Shown one piece after another: positions 5,147 to 5,482 of a stretch of 5,482 nucleotides of DNA. The notes below the pieces were generated by a model, which saw nothing but the letters and a program-made list of their open reading frames with translations, was not told the DNA's origin and made no database searches. A program made the translations under genes and the position numbers. The stretch lies in the NCBI GenBank assembly GCA_028866785.1, contig JAGWHN010000036.1:1-5482 (forward strand), written 5' to 3'. Numbering within the stretch: position 1 is the stretch's first letter; the number at the start of each line of letters is the position of its first letter. Source of the stretch: Microcaldota archaeon (GTDB lineage: Archaea > Micrarchaeota > Micrarchaeia > Micrarchaeales > CABMGC01).

Positions 5147-5239
5147 GTGCTTATAAAGGAAATTTCAGAGCGGCTGGCAGAAGCGAAGGGAGGGGCTCCA
5201 ACAAAGAACGAAGAACTCGAATCTTTGAAACGCAAGTAG
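5147..5239 (+). CDS. Doubtful 30-residue ORF, possibly the end of a broken small gene
   Basis: GTG 5147 to TAG 5237-5239 reads VLIKEISERLAEAKGG, then APTKNEELESLKRK, a composition and amphipathic helix pattern like real protein. The same frame is open back to 5108, adding RKNPNEKVY, but is closed by TGA 5105-5107. Just upstream, ATG 5104 opens the neighbouring frame (MILSPPKKSE, then stop). Loss of one A from the A6 run at 5122-5127 would join them into a protein of about 44 residues. The candidates are an intact GTG-start peptide, a frameshifted small gene, an assembly error or chance. No family is recognised. No clear Shine-Dalgarno precedes the GTG. It lies between the PH-domain gene and the rRNA promoter. 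Confidence 0.25.
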   Translation: MLIKEISERLAEAKGGAPTKNEELESLKRK

Positions 5240-5255
5240 TGGAGGTAAACTTTCC

Positions 5256-5272
5256 AGAAAAACGTATATAAA
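5256..5272 (+). promoter_or_regulatory. Promoter (BRE plus TATA box) of the 23S rRNA gene
   Basis: AGAAAAACGTATATAAA combines a purine-rich BRE-like stretch with a strong TATA element (GTATATAAA, 5264-5272). Transcription should begin near 5294. It is the best TATA match in the window and the only clear one before the 23S gene, as expected for a strong stable-RNA promoter. Confidence 0.7.
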
Positions 5273-5293
5273 GCTTCTCTACCTAACTACTTG

Positions 5294-5438
5294 TTAGTGC
5301 TTTGATGTCCAGTTGAGCTTCCTAGAGGTCATACTCGAGAGCTCGCGCTTTGTGAAAGGTATACGTCTTAGAATAACTCATCTGTGATGCACTTTGTGAG
5401 ATCCCCGTCTAGGGGATTGATTCGAGGAGAAGTGAGCT
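5294..5438 (+). other. Pre-23S rRNA 5' leader
   Basis: About 145 bases lie between the predicted transcript start and the mature 23S 5' end, with no ORF and no tRNA. It contains a short CTAAC/GTTAG stem at 5283-5297 across the predicted start, an imperfect direct repeat (GCGCTTTGTGA at 5345-5355, GCACTTTGTGA at 5389-5399) and a hairpin at 5401-5417. In archaea this leader normally pairs with sequence beyond the 23S 3' end to form a processing stem with a bulge-helix-bulge. The other strand of that stem would lie outside the window. Confidence 0.5.
5401..5417 (+). repeat. Hairpin in the pre-23S leader
   Basis: ATCCCC (5401-5406) pairs with GGGGAT (5412-5417) around GTCTA. It ends about 22 bases before the 23S 5' end. 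It may be a folding or processing element of the precursor. Confidence 0.4.
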
Positions 5439-5482
5439 TGTAATTATAAGCCACCTAGTGGATGGCTAGGCTCTGATAGCTA
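5439..5482 (+). rRNA. 23S ribosomal RNA, first 44 bases (runs off right edge)
   Basis: From about 5446 the sequence reads TATAAGCCACCTAGTGGATG, followed by GCTAGGCTCTGATAGCTA. This matches the universally conserved 23S start 'AAGC(C/G)-x-x-GGTGGAT-GC-x-x-GGCTC' in its archaeal form. The mature 5' end is placed at about 5439 by recalled alignment with the Haloarcula 23S 5' end and is uncertain by several bases. The gene continues beyond the window. Its own promoter lies only about 170 bases upstream, and no 16S or spacer tRNA precedes it, so the 23S appears to be a separate transcription unit. Confidence 0.8.

Noticed and set aside
5213..5223. GAACTCGAATC resembling a tRNA T-arm
   Set aside because: The loop does not fit TTCRANY with a paired five-base stem, and no acceptor stem, D-arm or anticodon arm can be built around it.
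1..5482. CRISPR array, insertion sequence, integrase or attachment site
   Set aside because: No regularly spaced repeats, transposase or recombinase signatures, or flanking duplicated sites were seen on either strand.

Overview
The window looks archaeal. TATA/BRE-type promoter elements sit about 26 bases before several starts, so several messages appear leaderless. Other genes use the archaeal-style Shine-Dalgarno GGTGAT. Arg and Ile codons are often AGG/AGA and ATA. Lrp-type and AbrB-PhoU-type regulators are present, and the right edge enters a 23S rRNA whose first bases match the archaeal 5' end pattern. The 23S has its own promoter with no 16S, tRNA-Ala or spacer upstream, so it is probably not linked to 16S. 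That arrangement is known in Thermoplasmata, Nanoarchaeum and several DPANN lineages such as Micrarchaeota. A Micrarchaeota- or Thermoplasmata-like archaeon is my inference; it is not proven by the sequence.

Layout. 1-654 (minus): 5' part of an Lrp/AsnC-like regulator with two winged-helix segments, cut by the window edge. 655-787: divergent promoter region. 788-1249 (plus): small AT-rich winged-helix-like protein. 1278-1490 (plus): 70-residue protein with a Cys-rich tail. 1491-1559: T-rich tract and a perfect 9-bp hairpin between convergent genes. 1560-3353 (minus): unrecognised 597-residue, mostly helical soluble protein. It is preceded, nine bases away, by a 53-residue gene (3363-3524, minus). 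3525-3609: AT-rich divergent promoter region with several TATA-like boxes and a 16-base palindrome. 3610-4488 (plus): AbrB-PhoU regulator. 4485-5033 (minus): PH-like domain plus zinc ribbon, with its stop codon overlapping the PhoU stop. 5034-5438: intergenic region with a doubtful small ORF, the 23S promoter and the pre-rRNA leader. 5439-5482: first bases of 23S rRNA.

How the parts may work together. The most intriguing unit is the two-gene minus-strand operon (53-residue protein plus 597-residue protein), divergent from the AbrB-PhoU regulator. The two share an 85-base control region, and its palindrome overlaps the ribosome binding site of the 53-residue gene. I recognise neither protein of that operon, so any functional link to phosphate sensing is inference. 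The rest is a cluster of small DNA-binding or adaptor-like proteins with no metabolic pathway evident.
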